Shown: positions 1-9,190 of the stretch, in pieces
How the letters are laid out: each line of letters begins with the position of its first letter
How positions within the stretch are numbered: the first letter of the stretch is position 1
Assembly: GCF_002252475.1 (NCBI RefSeq)
Contig: NZ_NNRK01000029.1
Span: forward strand, 372,001 to 436,000
Reading direction: 5' to 3'
Origin: Brucella rhizosphaerae
GTDB lineage: Bacteria > Pseudomonadota > Alphaproteobacteria > Rhizobiales > Rhizobiaceae
DNA length: 64,000 nt
Position numbers and translations under genes: made by a program
The notes under the pieces: model-generated
The model's input: the letters and a program-made list of their open reading frames with translations, nothing else
Databases searched by the model: none
What the model was told of the DNA's origin: nothing

Positions 1-497
1 CGCAGCTTGTCGACGCCCAGTATCGCCTTGAACGCCATTGCCTGAAATTCGCTCTGCGCGCCATTACCGATGATCGCCATGGTGCGAGCATTCTTTGGCG
101 CGAGATGCTTGGCGGCAACCGCTGATGTTGCAGCCGTGCGCAACGCGGTCAGGATTGTCATTTCGGTCAGAAGCATCGGATAGCCGTTGCCAACGTCCGA
201 CAAAACGCCAAATGCGGTTACCGTCTGCAAACCGTCACGCGTATTTTTTGGATGACCATTCACATATTTGAAGCCGTAGAGTGTGCCGTCGCTTGTTGGC
301 ATCAGCTCAATCACGCCTTCATCAGAGTGCGACGCGACGCGTGGCGTCTTGTCAAAGCTTTCCCAGCGACGGAAATCTTCTTCCACATAGTCGGCGAGTT
401 CCTTCAGAAAGGTCTCAACGCCAATGGAAAGAACCAGCTTCATCATGTGATCGACACTGACGAAAGGAACGATATTGAGGTTAGGTTGCGTCATCAT
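1..497 (-). CDS. ocd: Ornithine cyclodeaminase (3' part beyond window)
   Basis: The enzyme converts L-ornithine to L-proline and ammonia with NAD+. Translating the minus strand gives about 165 residues that open with MTQPNLNIVPFVS and continue into the substrate-binding half of the ornithine cyclodeaminase/mu-crystallin family (SDVGNGYPMLLTE). The start of the Rossmann fold follows (AIIGNGAQSEFQ). The family is about 350 residues, so about half lies beyond the left edge. Two adjacent ATGs at 497 and 494 follow an AGGAG at 500-504; the spacing favours 494. It lies about 120 bases downstream of the arginase gene on the same strand, so the pair would carry arginine through ornithine to proline. 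A dispersed repeat sits between the two genes. Confidence 0.93.
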   Translation of the reverse strand, partial: MMTQPNLNIVPFVSVDHMMKLVLSIGVETFLKELADYVEEDFRRWESFDKTPRVASHSDEGVIELMPTSDGTLYGFKYVNGHPKNTRDGLQTVTAFGVLSDVGNGYPMLLTEMTILTALRTAATSAVAAKHLAPKNARTMAIIGNGAQSEFQAMAFKAILGVDKL

Positions 498-505
498 TAC
501 TCCTA

Positions 506-571
506 AAGCGCATCCCGAAAAGTGCGAAACGGTTTTCGGAACAAGATGCGCGTAAAAACGAAGAGATAGAA
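506..571 (+). repeat. Dispersed intergenic repeat, family A copy 1
   Basis: The core GCATCCCGAAAAGTGCGAAA followed by CGGTTTTCGG and GATGCGCGTAAAAAC recurs at 36481-36584, 40131-40177 (inverted) and 44261-44360. The CCGAAAAG/CTTTTCGG type symmetry suggests a folded RNA. It lies between arginase and ocd and is probably transcribed with them. Confidence 0.75.
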
Positions 572-621
572 CATCCCGCGGCCTGACGATTGCATCTGGC
601 CGCAGGATGCAGTCTCGTGGA

Positions 622-1542
622 TCAATAATTGATAGTCGGACGATCCATAACGCTGCGGCCAAGCAAGCTGGCCATCAGATCAACCATCACTGTCGCAGTG
701 CGCCCGCGCTCGTCGAGGAACGGGTTGAGTTCCACCAGATCAAGGCTCGTCACCAACTCGCTGTCGTGCAGCATTTCCATAATGAGATGCGCTTCGCGGA
801 AGGTTGCTCCACCCGGAACAGTCGTTCCCACGGCAGGCGCAATCGAGGGCTCAAGGAAATCGACATCAAGGCTGACATGCAGAAGGCCGTTTTCTTCCTT
901 CACGCGCTGAAGGAACCGGCGCAAAAGTGCTGCTACGCCATGCTCATCGATCAGGCGCATGTCATAGACAGCCACGCCCGTCTGCTTGATCGCGGCCCGT
1001 TCTGCCGGATCAACACTGCGAATACCCATCATGCAGACATTGTCCGGGTCGATTGCTGCTGCCAGCGGCGGGAAATATCCGTCAAAGCCCTTCTGGCCTG
1101 TGTAGTATGCAACAGGCGTGCCATGCAGATTACCACTGTCAGTTGTTTCGAGTGTGTGAAAATCCGTATGGGCATCAAGCCAGAGCACAAACTGCTTGCG
1201 GTTTAGTTCGGCTGCACGTCGCGCAATACCCGGAACGGTACCTGCAGCAAGAAGGTGGTCGCCACCGAGGAAAATCGGAAACCCTTCCGCACTTTCACGA
1301 TAAGCTGCTTCGCTGATCGCTTCGATCCAGGCAACCGCTTGCGGGAGTGCTTTGATCGCAGGATTGGGATGGCTCAATGGACGAAGTTCAGCAGGTACCA
1401 GATTGCCAAGATCGGTGAATTCGTGCCCGAGTTCACGAATGGCTTCTGCAATGCCCGCCGCCCGATAACCATCAGGGCCCATATTGCAGCCCAGACGACC
1501 AGTGCCTTCCTGAACAGGCAATCCCAAAATCTTGCAATGCAT
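622..1542 (-). CDS. rocF: Arginase
   Basis: A Mn2+-dependent hydrolase that splits L-arginine to L-ornithine and urea in the cytoplasm. The 306-residue product has the ureohydrolase metal-binding motifs in order: GGDH (93-96), DAHTD (123-127) and SLDVDFLEP with Asp226 and Asp228. The following SIAPAVGT is the usual arginase form of the active-site loop. The length is normal for bacterial arginases. It precedes ocd on the same strand, giving an arginine to ornithine to proline route. The divergent Lrp-type gene at 1674 shares its 131-base promoter region and is the likely regulator (inference from position). Agmatinase is less likely because the motif spacing and the ocd neighbour fit arginase. 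Confidence 0.95.
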   Translation of the reverse strand: MHCKILGLPVQEGTGRLGCNMGPDGYRAAGIAEAIRELGHEFTDLGNLVPAELRPLSHPNPAIKALPQAVAWIEAISEAAYRESAEGFPIFLGGDHLLAAGTVPGIARRAAELNRKQFVLWLDAHTDFHTLETTDSGNLHGTPVAYYTGQKGFDGYFPPLAAAIDPDNVCMMGIRSVDPAERAAIKQTGVAVYDMRLIDEHGVAALLRRFLQRVKEENGLLHVSLDVDFLEPSIAPAVGTTVPGGATFREAHLIMEMLHDSELVTSLDLVELNPFLDERGRTATVMVDLMASLLGRSVMDRPTINY

Positions 1543-1614
1543 AAAGTGCTACTCCTGAGAAATTATTAGATAAGGTTGACCATTTACCCTTGGCGATGTG
1601 AACCATACGGATTG

Positions 1615-1632
1615 GCAAATTTATCGATTTGC
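1615..1632. promoter_or_regulatory. Inverted repeat, candidate Lrp operator
   Basis: GCAAAT and ATTTGC arms are separated by six bases (TTATCG) in the divergent gap between arginase and the Lrp-type gene. An AT-rich dyad here fits an Lrp/AsnC binding site, but no experiment or consensus match supports it. Confidence 0.4.
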
Positions 1633-1673
1633 TTTATCAAAATGGCAGATTTATATTTCAAATTGGAGAAATC

Positions 1674-2111
1674 ATGGACGAGCTGGATGAAAAGCTGATC
1701 ACCGTCCTGCGCCATAATGGCCGTCGCAGCATCTCGGATGTCGCTATCGATCTTGGCGTTTCCCGCGCAACGGTGCGCGCGCGCATGGAGCGACTGGAAC
1801 GCTCTGGCGACATTATCGGCTATACCGTCATCCTGCGCTCAGATGCCGTTGACCTGCCGGTTCGCGGCATCATGATGATCGAAATCGAAGGGCATGTTGC
1901 CGACCGAGTGGTGAAATCCCTGGGTGGTTTTTCGGAAATATCCGCCATCCACACCACGAATGGCCGTTTCGACCTGGTGGTTGAGCTGGGTGCAGCAACG
2001 CTCACAGATTTCGATGCTGTTTTGCGCCGGATCCGACTGGTGCCGGGCATCAAGGCCAGCGAAACCAATCTTCTGCTTGCGACACCCCGCTCAACGCGAG
2101 CAAGGCTCTAA
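1674..2111 (+). CDS. Lrp/AsnC-family regulator, probable arginine-catabolism activator
   Basis: A 145-residue transcription factor with an N-terminal helix-turn-helix (about residues 5-55, including VSRATVRARMERLERSG) and a C-terminal RAM/AsnC ligand-binding domain (about 60-140). The ATG at 1674 is preferred over an upstream one at 1629 because GGAGA lies five bases before it and the protein then starts MDELDEKL, as in the family. It is divergent from arginase and ocd. In related bacteria such regulators respond to arginine or ornithine and switch on the adjacent catabolic genes; that role is inferred here. Confidence 0.9.
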   Translation: MDELDEKLITVLRHNGRRSISDVAIDLGVSRATVRARMERLERSGDIIGYTVILRSDAVDLPVRGIMMIEIEGHVADRVVKSLGGFSEISAIHTTNGRFDLVVELGAATLTDFDAVLRRIRLVPGIKASETNLLLATPRSTRARL

Positions 2112-2154
2112 AACTGTTTCGGTCAATATACGCTTTTAAAAAAACCAGAAAACA

Positions 2155-2178
2155 AAGGCCGGAGAACACTCCGGCCTT
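2155..2178. terminator. Bidirectional terminator between lrp-type gene and oxidoreductase
   Basis: A perfect 10-bp stem (AAGGCCGGAG / CTCCGGCCTT) with the loop AACA lies between two convergent genes. T-rich or A-rich sequence flanks both sides, so it can act in both directions. Confidence 0.85.
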
Positions 2179-2192
2179 CTTTATTCTTATGC

Positions 2193-3308
2193 TCAGGCGA
2201 GGATCGGATAATCCGTATAGCCTTTGGCACCACCGCCATACATGTTCTGCTGATCAAGCTCGTTAAGTGGGGAATTGTCCTGCAAACGACGAACAAGATC
2301 AGGGTTCGAGATGAATGGCTTGCCAAAGGCAACCACGTCAGCACGTCCGCTTTCGATCTCTTCTTCCGCCAGCTCACGATCATAGCCATTATTGACCATC
2401 CAGGCAGCCTGACCGCCTGCATCGCGATAAACCTGCTTGAGACGCGCGTAGTCAAATGGCTGCGGACCCTGTTGGAAATCACGTGGACCGCCAGTCGCAC
2501 CTTCGATGATATGGATGTAAGCAAGACCATAATCGGCAAGCTTTTCGATCACATAATCAAACAGTGGCTGTGGATCCGGGTCCGAAGCATCATTTGCCGG
2601 TGTCACTGGTGAAAGACGAATGCCCACCTTGCCCGGCGCAACCGACTTGGTGATTGCGTCAACCACTTCAAAAAGGAAGCGTGCGCGATTTTCGATGGAG
2701 CCGCCATATTCGTCGGTGCGGTGATTGCTGCCTGAACGCAAAAACTGATCAATCAGATAACCGTTTGCTGCGTGGATTTCGACACCATCAAAACCGGCAA
2801 CTTCTACCGCATCCTTGGCAGCCTTGGCGTAGGTCGCAACGATTTCCGGCAATTCGCTCTTTTCAAGCGCGCGTGGCTCGGACGTTGGCGCAAACTCTCC
2901 GGTGCCATCATCATGCACGAGATAAGTCTTCGACTTTGCTGTGATGGCCGAAGGCGCAACGGGCTTACCGCCATTGGGCTGCAAAGTGTCGTGCGAAATA
3001 CGACCCACATGCCACATCTGAACGACAATCTTGCCGCCAGCACTGTGCACCGCATCTGTCACACGCTTCCAGCCAGCAAGCTGTTCAGGCGAATAAAGGC
3101 CGGGAACATCGGCATAGCCCTGGCCCTGATGGCTGATCGGTGTTGCCTCGGTGATGATAAGACCTGCGCTCGCACGCTGCTCATAGTAGGTAACGTTGAG
3201 ATCGTTTGGCACTGCCTTTGGCGAGCGATTGCGCGTCAGGGGCGCCATAACTATACGGTTGGCAAGCTTCAAATCGCCAATGGTGACGGGATCAAACAAT
3301 GTGGCCAT
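2193..3308 (-). CDS. nemA: Old yellow enzyme family alkene reductase
   Basis: An FMN-dependent NAD(P)H oxidoreductase that reduces activated C=C bonds or nitro compounds such as N-ethylmaleimide. The 371-residue TIM-barrel protein starts MATLFDPVTIG and contains IVMAPLTRNRS and EIHAANGYLIDQFLR. The His and Asn of the latter bind the substrate oxyanion in the family, and the DEYGGSIENRARF signature follows. The start at 3308 is chosen over one at 3434 because AAGGAA lies eight bases upstream and the longer form would overlap the next gene. It is probably transcribed with the ArsR-type gene just upstream, which may be its repressor. The exact substrate is unknown. Confidence 0.9.
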   Translation of the reverse strand: MATLFDPVTIGDLKLANRIVMAPLTRNRSPKAVPNDLNVTYYEQRASAGLIITEATPISHQGQGYADVPGLYSPEQLAGWKRVTDAVHSAGGKIVVQMWHVGRISHDTLQPNGGKPVAPSAITAKSKTYLVHDDGTGEFAPTSEPRALEKSELPEIVATYAKAAKDAVEVAGFDGVEIHAANGYLIDQFLRSGSNHRTDEYGGSIENRARFLFEVVDAITKSVAPGKVGIRLSPVTPANDASDPDPQPLFDYVIEKLADYGLAYIHIIEGATGGPRDFQQGPQPFDYARLKQVYRDAGGQAAWMVNNGYDRELAEEEIESGRADVVAFGKPFISNPDLVRRLQDNSPLNELDQQNMYGGGAKGYTDYPILA

Positions 3309-3357
3309 AGATGCATTTCCTTCAAATTGGAAAGATTGGGCGAATTGGAAAAGTTGG

Positions 3358-3681
3358 TCAAAGATCGGACAGCGACTTAAGCAGGCTTGCAATAGCCTCC
3401 TCGTCGCGTTTGTAGAACGTCCATTGACCGACACGGTGGGGCGAGATCAGCCCCGCTTTTGTCAGCACGGACAAATGGGCAGAAACGGTGGACTGGGAGA
3501 GGCCACACCGTTCAAACTGACCGGCACACACACCCATCTCCAGAGGCATGTGTTGAGCGGAGAAATGCTTCTCCGGCTGTTTGAGCCAGCTTAAAATTTC
3601 GAGACGAACGGGATGAGCGAGCGCCTTGAGAATTTCGTCCAAAGGCATAGCTAATTCTATGGTTTGAACGTTCGACATCAT
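3358..3681 (-). CDS. ArsR-family winged-helix regulator
   Basis: A 107-residue DNA-binding protein. The N-terminal helices (LDEILKALAHPVRLEILSWL) and the recognition helix (LSQSTVSAHLSVLTKAGLI) match ArsR/SmtB repressors. Two cysteines just before the recognition helix (in GVCAGQFERCG) could sense thiols or electrophiles, which would suit control of an old yellow enzyme. ATG 3681 is preferred because GAGG lies five bases upstream; ATG 3678 and GTG 3687 are alternatives. It precedes the reductase on the same strand with a 49-base gap. The repressor role is inferred. Confidence 0.87.
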   Translation of the reverse strand: MMSNVQTIELAMPLDEILKALAHPVRLEILSWLKQPEKHFSAQHMPLEMGVCAGQFERCGLSQSTVSAHLSVLTKAGLISPHRVGQWTFYKRDEEAIASLLKSLSDL

Positions 3682-3786
3682 GATCACCTCGCTAATCTTC
3701 GTTCATATCGTCATTTCACGATATATGTATCGCTTGTATTCGATTTAAAAAGAGGCGAACTCTTCACATGCGCGTGAACACGATCA

Positions 3787-3888
3787 AGCTTTCCCAGCAA
3801 AAGTGCGAAGCGGTTTCGCGTTGGATAATGCGTCAAACAAATGGTCGGAGCCGTTCCAACGATTCAATCTTAACTGGAACCGCTCTAA
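3787..3888 (+). repeat. Dispersed intergenic repeat, family B copy 1
   Basis: It starts AGCTTTCCCAGCAAAAGTGC, continues GAAGCGGTTTCGCG and ends with near-complementary arms GAGCCGTTCCA and TGGAACCGCTC around a short loop. Related copies are at 14539-14642, 17323-17421, 49055-49156 (inverted) and 53185-53232 (inverted, partial). It fills most of the 3682-3981 gap, which holds no gene. Confidence 0.75.
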
Positions 3889-3981
3889 TAGCTGCTTTTC
3901 TGTGGAACATCATTTCGGCCTTGATTGCGCCGAACGGGCATCTGACTATGTTCGCTGCAAATATTTGAGATTGGAATGTAT

Positions 3982-6324
3982 ATGGCCGACGACATAAAGC
4001 GCATTGCCGGGATTATCGCAGCGGAAATCAATGCAAGACCGGAGCAGGCTATTGCCGCCATCGGCCTGCTTGACGAGGGCTCGACCGTGCCATTCGTCGC
4101 CCGCTACCGCAAGGAAGTCACGGGCGGACTTGATGACACGCAATTGCGCCAGCTCTCCGAGCGCCTCGGCTATTTGCGTGAACTCGAAGCACGTCGCAGC
4201 TCTATTCTGGAATCGATCCGCGGGCAGAACAAACTGACGCCTGAGCTGGAACTGAAAATTGCCGGCGTTGCCACCAAGGCGGAGCTTGAAGACCTTTATC
4301 TCCCCTATAAGCCCAAGCGCCGCACGCGTGCAGAAATCGCCCGCGAACGTGGCCTTGGTCCACTCGCTGAAACAATCCTCTCTAATCGCAGCCTTGTACC
4401 TGCTGATATCGCCGCACAATATGTGGTCGGCGAAGTCACGGACGTCAAAGCAGCGCTTGATGGTGCACGCGACATCGTTGCTGAAGGCTTTGCAGAGAAC
4501 GCCGAACTCATTGGTAACTTGCGTAACTACATGAAAGACCGAGCTGTTCTGCGCTCACGTGTGGTTGATAAAAAGCAGGAAGCGGGCGCTAAATTCTCTG
4601 ACTACTTTGATCATTTCGAACGCTGGACGAATGTTGCGGGCCACCGTGCCCTTGCCATGCTACGCGGCCGCAATGAAGATTTCCTGTCACTTGATATCGA
4701 AGTCGATGCCGACGACACTTCGCCTGTGAAACCTGTCGAACGCAAGATTGCCGCCGCCTATAATGTTGGATCAACACTGCCCGGTGATCGTTGGCTGATG
4801 GAAGTCGCAGGTTGGGCCTGGCGCGTCAAACTGTCTCTTTCTCTATCACTTGATCTCATGCGGGATCTTCGTGAGCGCGCAGAAGAAGAAGCAATCAACG
4901 TGTTCGCCCGAAACCTCAAAGACCTGCTGCTTGCAGCGCCTGCCGGTTCGCGCGCCACAATGGGGCTTGATCCGGGCATCCGCACCGGCGTCAAGGTCGC
5001 GATTGTCGATGATACCGGCAAGTTGCTCGACACCACGACCGTCTACCCCTTCCCGCCAAAGAACGATGTGCGCGGTACACAGGCAGCACTGGCAAGCCTT
5101 ATCCGCAAACACAAAATCGAACTGATCGCTATCGGTAACGGAACAGGTAGCCGCGAAACTGAACGCCTCGTCATCGACATGCTTACCGATATGCCGGCAC
5201 CAAAGCCGCTGAAAGTCATTGTTTCGGAAGCAGGCGCATCAGTCTATTCGGCATCAGAAGCAGCTGCTGCTGAATTCCCACAACTCGACGTGTCGCTCCG
5301 TGGTGCCGTTTCCATCGCCCGCCGCTTGCAGGACCCATTGGCAGAACTCGTCAAGATCGAGCCAAAATCCATCGGTGTCGGCCAATATCAGCACGATGTC
5401 GACCAGATCCGCCTTGCACGCGCGCTGGATGCTGTGGTGGAAGATGCGGTGAATGCCGTTGGTGTTGACCTCAACATGGCATCTGCACCTCTGCTCGCAC
5501 GCGTATCCGGGCTCGGACAGTCCTTGGCCGAAGCTATCGTTGCCCACCGCGATGAAGCGGGCGCTTTCAAAAGCCGCAAGGAACTTCTGAAAGTCGCGCG
5601 ACTTGGCAATCGTACTTTCGAGCAATGCGCGGGCTTCCTGCGCATTCCGAATGGTACGGAGCCGCTTGATGCCTCATCCGTTCACCCTGAAGCCTACGGC
5701 GTTGCCAAGAAAATCGTGTCCGCCTGTGGCCGCGATGTACGCAGCCTTATGGGAGATAGCGCAGCACTTAAGGCGCTTGATCCACGCGTTTTCGTTGACG
5801 AGCGTTTTGGTCTGCCGACCGTGCGTGACATCATTGCCGAACTTGAAAAACCAGGTCGCGATCCGCGTCCGGGCTTTAAGACCGCGACCTTTGCCGACGG
5901 CATTGACGACATCAAGGATTTGAAACCTGGCATGTTGCTGGAAGGCACTGTGACAAATGTTGCGGCCTTTGGCGCTTTCGTCGATATCGGTGTACATCAG
6001 GATGGTCTTGTCCATGTCTCACAACTGGCCGACCGTTTCGTCAAAGACCCGCATGAAGTGGTCAAGGCTGGCGATGTGGTGAAGGTCCGCGTTACAGAAG
6101 TAGATGTGCCGCGCAAGCGCATCGGCCTCACAATGCGCAAGGATGGTGGCGAAGCTACCGGGCGTAAAGATGGCGGAGAAGCACCTGCCCCTCGCGCGCC
6201 ATCGAGCCGCGATCAACGGCCTGCTCAGAATGGAACCAAAAACTTCGCCCAGCAGCGCAAGCAGGAACAGCCTTCAACAGGAGGTTTCGGAGCTGCATTG
6301 CTGGAAGCGATGAAAAAGAAGTAA
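3982..6324 (+). CDS. tex: Tex, RNA-binding transcription accessory protein
   Basis: A 780-residue nucleic-acid-binding protein of the Tex/Spt6 family, thought to act at the transcribing polymerase. Visible parts are an N-terminal helical region ([17 protein letters not shown]), a YqgF/RNase H-like domain from about 320 ([18 protein letters not shown]), helix-hairpin-helix motifs around 500-560 ([18 protein letters not shown]) and an S1 domain around 645-715 ([18 protein letters not shown]). A basic, low-complexity tail follows. Two in-frame ATGs lie at 3976 and 3982; the second has a TTGGA at a better distance. It is a single-gene unit ending at a strong terminator and is unrelated to its catabolic neighbours. 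Confidence 0.97.
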   Translation: MADDIKRIAGIIAAEINARPEQAIAAIGLLDEGSTVPFVARYRKEVTGGLDDTQLRQLSERLGYLRELEARRSSILESIRGQNKLTPELELKIAGVATKAELEDLYLPYKPKRRTRAEIARERGLGPLAETILSNRSLVPADIAAQYVVGEVTDVKAALDGARDIVAEGFAENAELIGNLRNYMKDRAVLRSRVVDKKQEAGAKFSDYFDHFERWTNVAGHRALAMLRGRNEDFLSLDIEVDADDTSPVKPVERKIAAAYNVGSTLPGDRWLMEVAGWAWRVKLSLSLSLDLMRDLRERAEEEAINVFARNLKDLLLAAPAGSRATMGLDPGIRTGVKVAIVDDTGKLLDTTTVYPFPPKNDVRGTQAALASLIRKHKIELIAIGNGTGSRETERLVIDMLTDMPAPKPLKVIVSEAGASVYSASEAAAAEFPQLDVSLRGAVSIARRLQDPLAELVKIEPKSIGVGQYQHDVDQIRLARALDAVVEDAVNAVGVDLNMASAPLLARVSGLGQSLAEAIVAHRDEAGAFKSRKELLKVARLGNRTFEQCAGFLRIPNGTEPLDASSVHPEAYGVAKKIVSACGRDVRSLMGDSAALKALDPRVFVDERFGLPTVRDIIAELEKPGRDPRPGFKTATFADGIDDIKDLKPGMLLEGTVTNVAAFGAFVDIGVHQDGLVHVSQLADRFVKDPHEVVKAGDVVKVRVTEVDVPRKRIGLTMRKDGGEATGRKDGGEAPAPRAPSSRDQRPAQNGTKNFAQQRKQEQPSTGGFGAALLEAMKKK

Positions 6325-6325
6325 G

Positions 6326-6356
6326 AAAAAGGGCGATTTAAAAAGCCGCCCTTTTT
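6326..6356. terminator. Bidirectional terminator after tex
   Basis: AAAAAGGGCG pairs with CGCCCTTTTT across an 11-base loop, with A-run and T-run ends. It separates tex from the convergent ABC operon. Confidence 0.88.
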
Positions 6357-6360
6357 ACAT

Positions 6361-7488
6361 TCAGATCTTATTGCCAATCGGAAAACCGGTTGAGACTTTT
6401 CTCACTGGCATCTCGTCGGTGGGGATAATCCAGCCATCGCGGATGGCGACGCGTACTTCGTCGCCCTCTTCAAGGCGTACAGGATCACGCACTTCAAAAT
6501 GCAGCTGGATGTCCGGCTTTGCGATCGCATGAGCTTCAATGCGTGAACCTCCGCCGCGATAAACCGAACGTTTGACCCGAACCGGAATGCCGCCGGTTTC
6601 AGTCAACTGCAAGTCTTCTGCCCGGACACAGAGCTTCGCGTTCGCACGTGGCACTTCAATACCAGAGCACCGCACCTGAGCGCGGCTTCCCAGTGCCAAC
6701 ACCTCGCAATGCCCACGCTCGGCGAACGAAAGCACCTCCCCAGGCAGGACCATGCCATGGGCGATAAAGGACGCGACCATTTCGCTTGCCGGTTCTTCAT
6801 AAAGTTTGCGTGGCGTGTCAAACTGTTGAAGCTTGCCCTGATCAAGCACCGCGATACGATCAGCGAGCGCCATGGCCTCAGCCTGATCGTGAGTGATGTA
6901 GATAATCGTCGTACCCGTGCGCTTATGGAATGCCGCAAACTCATCTTCCATCGAAGCGCGCAAGTGCACATCGAGATTGGCCAGCGGCTCATCGAACAGC
7001 ACGAGCGATGGCGCAGCCACCAGACATCGGGCAAGGGCCACACGCTGTCGCTGACCGCCGGACAAATTAGCCGGGCGGCGATCCCCGAACCCGTCAAGAT
7101 CGACGAGCGCCAAGGCTTCCTTGACGCGATGTTCACGTTCCGCTTTCGCAACCTTTGCCACGCGCAGGCTATAGCCGACATTCTCGGCAACCGTCATATG
7201 CGGCCATAGCGCGTAATTCTGGAAGACGATACCTATCTGCCGTTTTTCCGGTGGCACACTGCCCCCTTTGGAGCCATCAACATGCGAGACGCGCTTTTCG
7301 CCGATATGAATTTCACCGCCATCCAGCTCTTCAAAGCCCGCAATCATGCGCAAAAGTGTGGTCTTGCCACAGCCCGAAGGCCCAAGAATGGCGACAAACT
7401 CCCCATCCTTCACGTCCAACGACACTTCGGATAAGGCTTGGAAGTCATTAAAGGTTTTGGAAACCTGATCAATTTTCAGTCGCGCCAT
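6361..7488 (-). CDS. ABC importer ATPase, Fe3+/polyamine/phosphonate type
   Basis: The nucleotide-binding subunit of an importer, on the cytoplasmic face. In its 375 residues are Walker A GPSGCGKTT (about 37-45), the signature LSGGQRQRVALARCL, Walker B VLFDEPLANLD and the H-loop THDQAEA. A C-terminal TOBE-like region begins around 280. The sequence is closest in style to the FbpC/PotA/PhnT group. Its start overlaps the permease gene by 13 bases, so the two are translationally coupled. It is the last gene of binding protein, permease, ATPase. The substrate cannot be read from this subunit. Confidence 0.92.
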   Translation of the reverse strand: MARLKIDQVSKTFNDFQALSEVSLDVKDGEFVAILGPSGCGKTTLLRMIAGFEELDGGEIHIGEKRVSHVDGSKGGSVPPEKRQIGIVFQNYALWPHMTVAENVGYSLRVAKVAKAEREHRVKEALALVDLDGFGDRRPANLSGGQRQRVALARCLVAAPSLVLFDEPLANLDVHLRASMEDEFAAFHKRTGTTIIYITHDQAEAMALADRIAVLDQGKLQQFDTPRKLYEEPASEMVASFIAHGMVLPGEVLSFAERGHCEVLALGSRAQVRCSGIEVPRANAKLCVRAEDLQLTETGGIPVRVKRSVYRGGGSRIEAHAIAKPDIQLHFEVRDPVRLEEGDEVRVAIRDGWIIPTDEMPVRKVSTGFPIGNKI

Positions 7489-9176
7489 GGCAGCACTCCA
7501 TTTGGAAGACGTCGCGCAAACAGATTGGTTGCAAGCATCAGTATGAATGTTACCGCAACAGCCAAAATGGAAATGGCTGCTGCATAAGCAGAATCCCCGG
7601 CTTGCTCAAACGAGAACATGACCACGCCCAACGTCTCTGATCCGGACGCCCACAAAAGCGCCGAAACTGTCAGTTCGCAAAAAGCGGTCATGAAGATGAG
7701 CACGCCACCTGCAAGCGTAGCCGGAGCCACCAGCGGAAATATAATGGTTCTCAGGCGATAGAAAAGCCCAGCCCCTGCAATTCGTGCCGCCTCTTCCAGT
7801 GCTCGGTCTATCTGGTGAAGCCCGGCAACCGTTGGCCGCAAAGCCAGAACGAAGAAGCGCGCAAGATAGGCAAACAGGATGATCCAGATCGTGTTGTAAA
7901 GACCGACGCCAACCACCGGCAACGGCTTCAGGAACAACAACAAGCAAGCGATGGCCAGCACTACACCCGGCAATGCATAAGGCATCTCAGCTGCAAAATT
8001 AAGGATCGGCGTCCAGCGTCGCTTGCGCCATACCAGCATATAGGCAAGTGGCACAGCCAGCAGAACTGCAAACAAGGCCGCAGCCAGAGAGAGCATTATA
8101 CTATTGGCAAATGCCCGCGCAGCACCGCCATGTTCAAGCAGCACAAAACGGAAGTTTTCGGACGTTGCAGTCGCAAATGTCAGCGGCACGCCGTAAGCAG
8201 GAACAAGAGCCGACAGCGTGAGCCCGATTAGCGGCAGAAACAGCACAATAATAATAAGCAGCCACGCGGCAATTTCCGCCAGCAACCGCCAACGACCCAG
8301 CATAAAGGGTGCGGCTGGCAGAGATGTCGAAACAATGCGGAAATCACGGCGGCGCGACGCATAATCCTGCGCGGCAATACCTGCCATGGCAATCAGTCCG
8401 ATCAGCACAGAAAGCACTGCAACGCTCGAAAGCACGGCTGGCCCACCACCTGCAAGTCGCTGATAAATCAGCGTCGGCAGGACCAGATAATTCGATGGAA
8501 TGCCTAAAAACGCGGGAATGCCGAAATTGCCAACACAAGAGACAAAGGCCAATGCGGCTGCACCAATGATTGAAGGTGTCATCAGTGGCAGAATGATCGT
8601 GCGCAGGACCATCCATTTGCTGGCACCGGCACTTAAGCCCGCTTCGACCAGCTCACGCGGCAGCTTGCGCAAGCCTGCCCGCACGATCAGGAAGACCAGC
8701 GGCCCGTATTGTACGCCTAGCAGAAAGATAATGCCCCAGACCGAATAGAGTGGATTGCGGCTACCGAGCGGCGGAGCCATACCGATGACTTTAAGAAGCT
8801 GGCTTGATGGCCCAAACAATTGCAGCCACGCCAATGCAGTGACCTGAGGGGCAATGAGCAGCGGTGTGACATAGAAAAGGACGAAGACGTTGCGCCCGCG
8901 CATATTGGTGAGACCGACAAGCAATGCGGCTGCAATACCGAAGATGAGCGCCAGCAAGGTGCCGCCAATGCCGATCTGCAAGGAGTGCCAGGTCGCAACC
9001 CATGTCGACTGGTTGCCGAGTGTCTCGATCAGCACGGACGCAGATAACCTGCCCTGCGGTGCGACAAGCTCAATGAGCAAGCGTGCCATCGGCAAAAGCG
9101 ATAGCAGCGCCACAATCAGGGTTATTCCAACGATCAGGGCCGCATCACGGCCCTGAATATCTCGAAACATACGCAT
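7476..9176 (-). CDS. ABC importer permease, fused two-domain type
   Basis: A 566-residue inner-membrane protein containing two copies of the ABC permease fold (roughly 1-280 and 300-566), as in FbpB and in fused phosphonate-type permeases. Each half carries an EAA-like loop (LVEAGLSAGASKWMVLRTIILP and LEEAARIAGAGLFYRLRTIIFP) that docks on the ATPase. About twelve hydrophobic segments are visible. It lies 14 bases downstream of the binding-protein gene and overlaps the ATPase gene. A single fused permease means one gene can supply the whole membrane pore. Confidence 0.92.
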   Translation of the reverse strand: MRMFRDIQGRDAALIVGITLIVALLSLLPMARLLIELVAPQGRLSASVLIETLGNQSTWVATWHSLQIGIGGTLLALIFGIAAALLVGLTNMRGRNVFVLFYVTPLLIAPQVTALAWLQLFGPSSQLLKVIGMAPPLGSRNPLYSVWGIIFLLGVQYGPLVFLIVRAGLRKLPRELVEAGLSAGASKWMVLRTIILPLMTPSIIGAAALAFVSCVGNFGIPAFLGIPSNYLVLPTLIYQRLAGGGPAVLSSVAVLSVLIGLIAMAGIAAQDYASRRRDFRIVSTSLPAAPFMLGRWRLLAEIAAWLLIIIVLFLPLIGLTLSALVPAYGVPLTFATATSENFRFVLLEHGGAARAFANSIMLSLAAALFAVLLAVPLAYMLVWRKRRWTPILNFAAEMPYALPGVVLAIACLLLFLKPLPVVGVGLYNTIWIILFAYLARFFVLALRPTVAGLHQIDRALEEAARIAGAGLFYRLRTIIFPLVAPATLAGGVLIFMTAFCELTVSALLWASGSETLGVVMFSFEQAGDSAYAAAISILAVAVTFILMLATNLFARRLPNGVLPWRD

Positions 9177-9190
9177 AAAAACGTCTTGCC

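Noticed and set aside
607..1206. A 199-codon plus-strand frame over arginase
   Set aside because: Antisense to a complete arginase with all metal motifs.
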